This document shows positions 12,436 through 12,899 of a DNA stretch of 12,899 nt, one piece after another. The translations under genes and the position numbers were made by a program. Each line of letters begins with the position of its first letter. The stretch's first letter is position 1. The stretch comes from an uncultured Clostridia bacterium (GTDB lineage: Bacteria > Bacillota > Clostridia > Christensenellales > CAG-314). Location of the stretch: contig CAKPYT010000034.1 in the NCBI GenBank assembly GCA_934203075.1, positions 1 to 12,899 on the forward strand, written 5' to 3'. The notes beneath the pieces are model-generated. The model did not search any database and was not told the DNA's origin. It saw only the letters and a list, made by a program, of their open reading frames with translations.

Positions 12436-12526
12436 GGCTTTTTTAAAAACAAGCACAAAAATTAACGCTGTCCCTCATTTTTTTGCGCTTTCCTCGGGAA
12501 CTCCCGAAAAAATATCCCAAAAATCA

Positions 12527-12554
12527 TTGTCAAAATTCCAGAATATGCTACAAT
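12527..12554 (+). promoter_or_regulatory. tRNA-Ala promoter
   Basis: -35 TTGTCA (12527-12532, 5 of 6), 16-bp spacer, extended -10 TGC-TACAAT (-10 at 12549-12554). Predicted start at about 12561, the first base of the leader hairpin. Confidence 0.8.
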
Positions 12555-12560
12555 AATAAA

Positions 12561-12581
12561 GTAAGGTTTCGAGGACCTTAC
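12561..12581 (+). other. Hairpin at the 5' end of the tRNA-Ala precursor
   Basis: GTAAGGT (12561-12567) pairs perfectly with ACCTTAC (12575-12581) around a 7-nt loop. It starts at the predicted +1 and ends 8 nt before the mature tRNA. It could protect the precursor 5' end or position RNase P, or be incidental. Confidence 0.65.
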
Positions 12582-12589
12582 CACACTAT

Positions 12590-12665
<76 letters not shown>

Positions 12666-12670
12666 AGTGC

Positions 12671-12713
12671 AAATAATACGAACCTTGAAAAATCGGGGTT
12701 CGTATTATTTTTT
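12671..12713 (+). terminator. First terminator after tRNA-Ala
   Basis: A perfect 14-bp stem (12671-12684 with 12697-12710; GGTTCG-type core with A/T-rich base) has a 12-nt loop and a run of six T (12708-12713). It begins 5 nt after the CCA end. Confidence 0.87.
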
Positions 12714-12757
12714 GCAAAAGACTTCTTCGTAGTCAAAATACAACGATAAATAGGAAC

Positions 12758-12785
12758 AGCCGGGCGTTTAATCGCTCGGCTTTTT
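12758..12785 (+). terminator. Second terminator downstream of tRNA-Ala
   Basis: Arms AGCCGGGCG (12758-12766) and CGCTCGGCT (12773-12781) pair over 9 bp with one G:U, with a six-base loop and five T (12781-12785). It lies 44 nt after the first terminator's T run, with no gene between, so it is either a backup stop or the end of a very short RNA. Confidence 0.75.
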
Positions 12786-12899
12786 CTATACTCAAAAACA
12801 GGTGCTTGCTATTAACGACCGTATAACAGTTTTTTCAATAGACTTTACACCAAAGATACCGCTCCGTTTTTTTGCCTTTCGTCTTTGCCGTTGTAGCAC
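12786..12899. other. Right-edge sequence with no supported gene
   Basis: Short frames are open to the window end on both strands. For example, a minus-strand frame enters from the right edge and would end after about 20 codons (KTERYLWCKVY then stop). Any of these could be the end of a gene lying outside the window, but none is long enough to judge. Confidence 0.4.

Noticed and set aside
12244..12456. A 70-codon minus-strand frame with Cys residues upstream of the 244-aa gene
   Set aside because: Its candidate start codons lie upstream of the predicted transcription start at about 12400, no good Shine-Dalgarno is present, and it runs out of frame into the 244-aa gene.
12786..12899. Partial gene entering from the right edge on the minus strand
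   Set aside because: Two or three short frames are open and none has a recognisable motif in the available ~20-35 codons.

Overview
The window looks like chromosomal DNA from an anaerobic, low-to-mid GC Bacillota lineage, most likely an uncultured gut Clostridia. This is an inference from the gene content: a two-subunit class I [4Fe-4S] fumarase, a FeoA-FeoA-FeoB cassette with a small Cys-rich membrane protein, a WalJ/RlmH gene cluster, an Hsp20 with a CIRCE-like operator, strong TTGACA/TATAAT-type promoters, purine-rich Shine-Dalgarno sites and many intrinsic terminators. No insertion sequence, prophage, CRISPR array or rRNA was seen.

Layout, left to right. (1) 1-741 (+) is the end, or possibly all, of an unrecognised acidic beta-rich protein, followed by a long perfect terminator and an intergenic region with no gene. 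(2) hsp20 (-) and an S66-family LD-carboxypeptidase (+) are transcribed divergently from about 1.63-1.89 kb. The hsp20 promoter carries a 27-bp CIRCE-like inverted repeat at its start site. (3) A tight minus-strand operon runs 5711 to 3095: walJ/yycJ-type MBL hydrolase, CPBP-family membrane protease, rlmH, tadA. (4) Diverging from it on the plus strand are the alpha and beta subunits of fumarate hydratase. (5) Converging on these is the minus-strand ferrous iron operon: feoA2, feoA1, feoB and a 53-aa Cys-rich membrane protein. (6) Diverging from feo is a TetR-family regulator. The shared intergenic region holds two copies of a 20-bp inverted-repeat operator. (7) An unrecognised 244-aa protein is encoded on the minus strand with its own promoter. 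(8) A tRNA-Ala(GGC) gene (+) follows, with a promoter, a hairpin at the predicted transcript 5' end and two tandem terminators.

The genes work in separate modules: proteostasis (hsp20), peptidoglycan or peptide processing (S66), cell-envelope/RNA modification (walJ-CPBP-rlmH-tadA), central carbon metabolism with an iron-sulfur enzyme (fumarase), and Fe(II) import (feo). Fe(II) import supplies the metal the fumarase needs.

The most unusual points are regulatory. walJ and tetR both have a good -10 box exactly 6 nt before the ATG and no Shine-Dalgarno, so both look leaderless. The feo promoter is bracketed by two matching operators shared with the divergent tetR gene, which points to TetR-type rather than obvious Fur/DtxR-type control of iron uptake.
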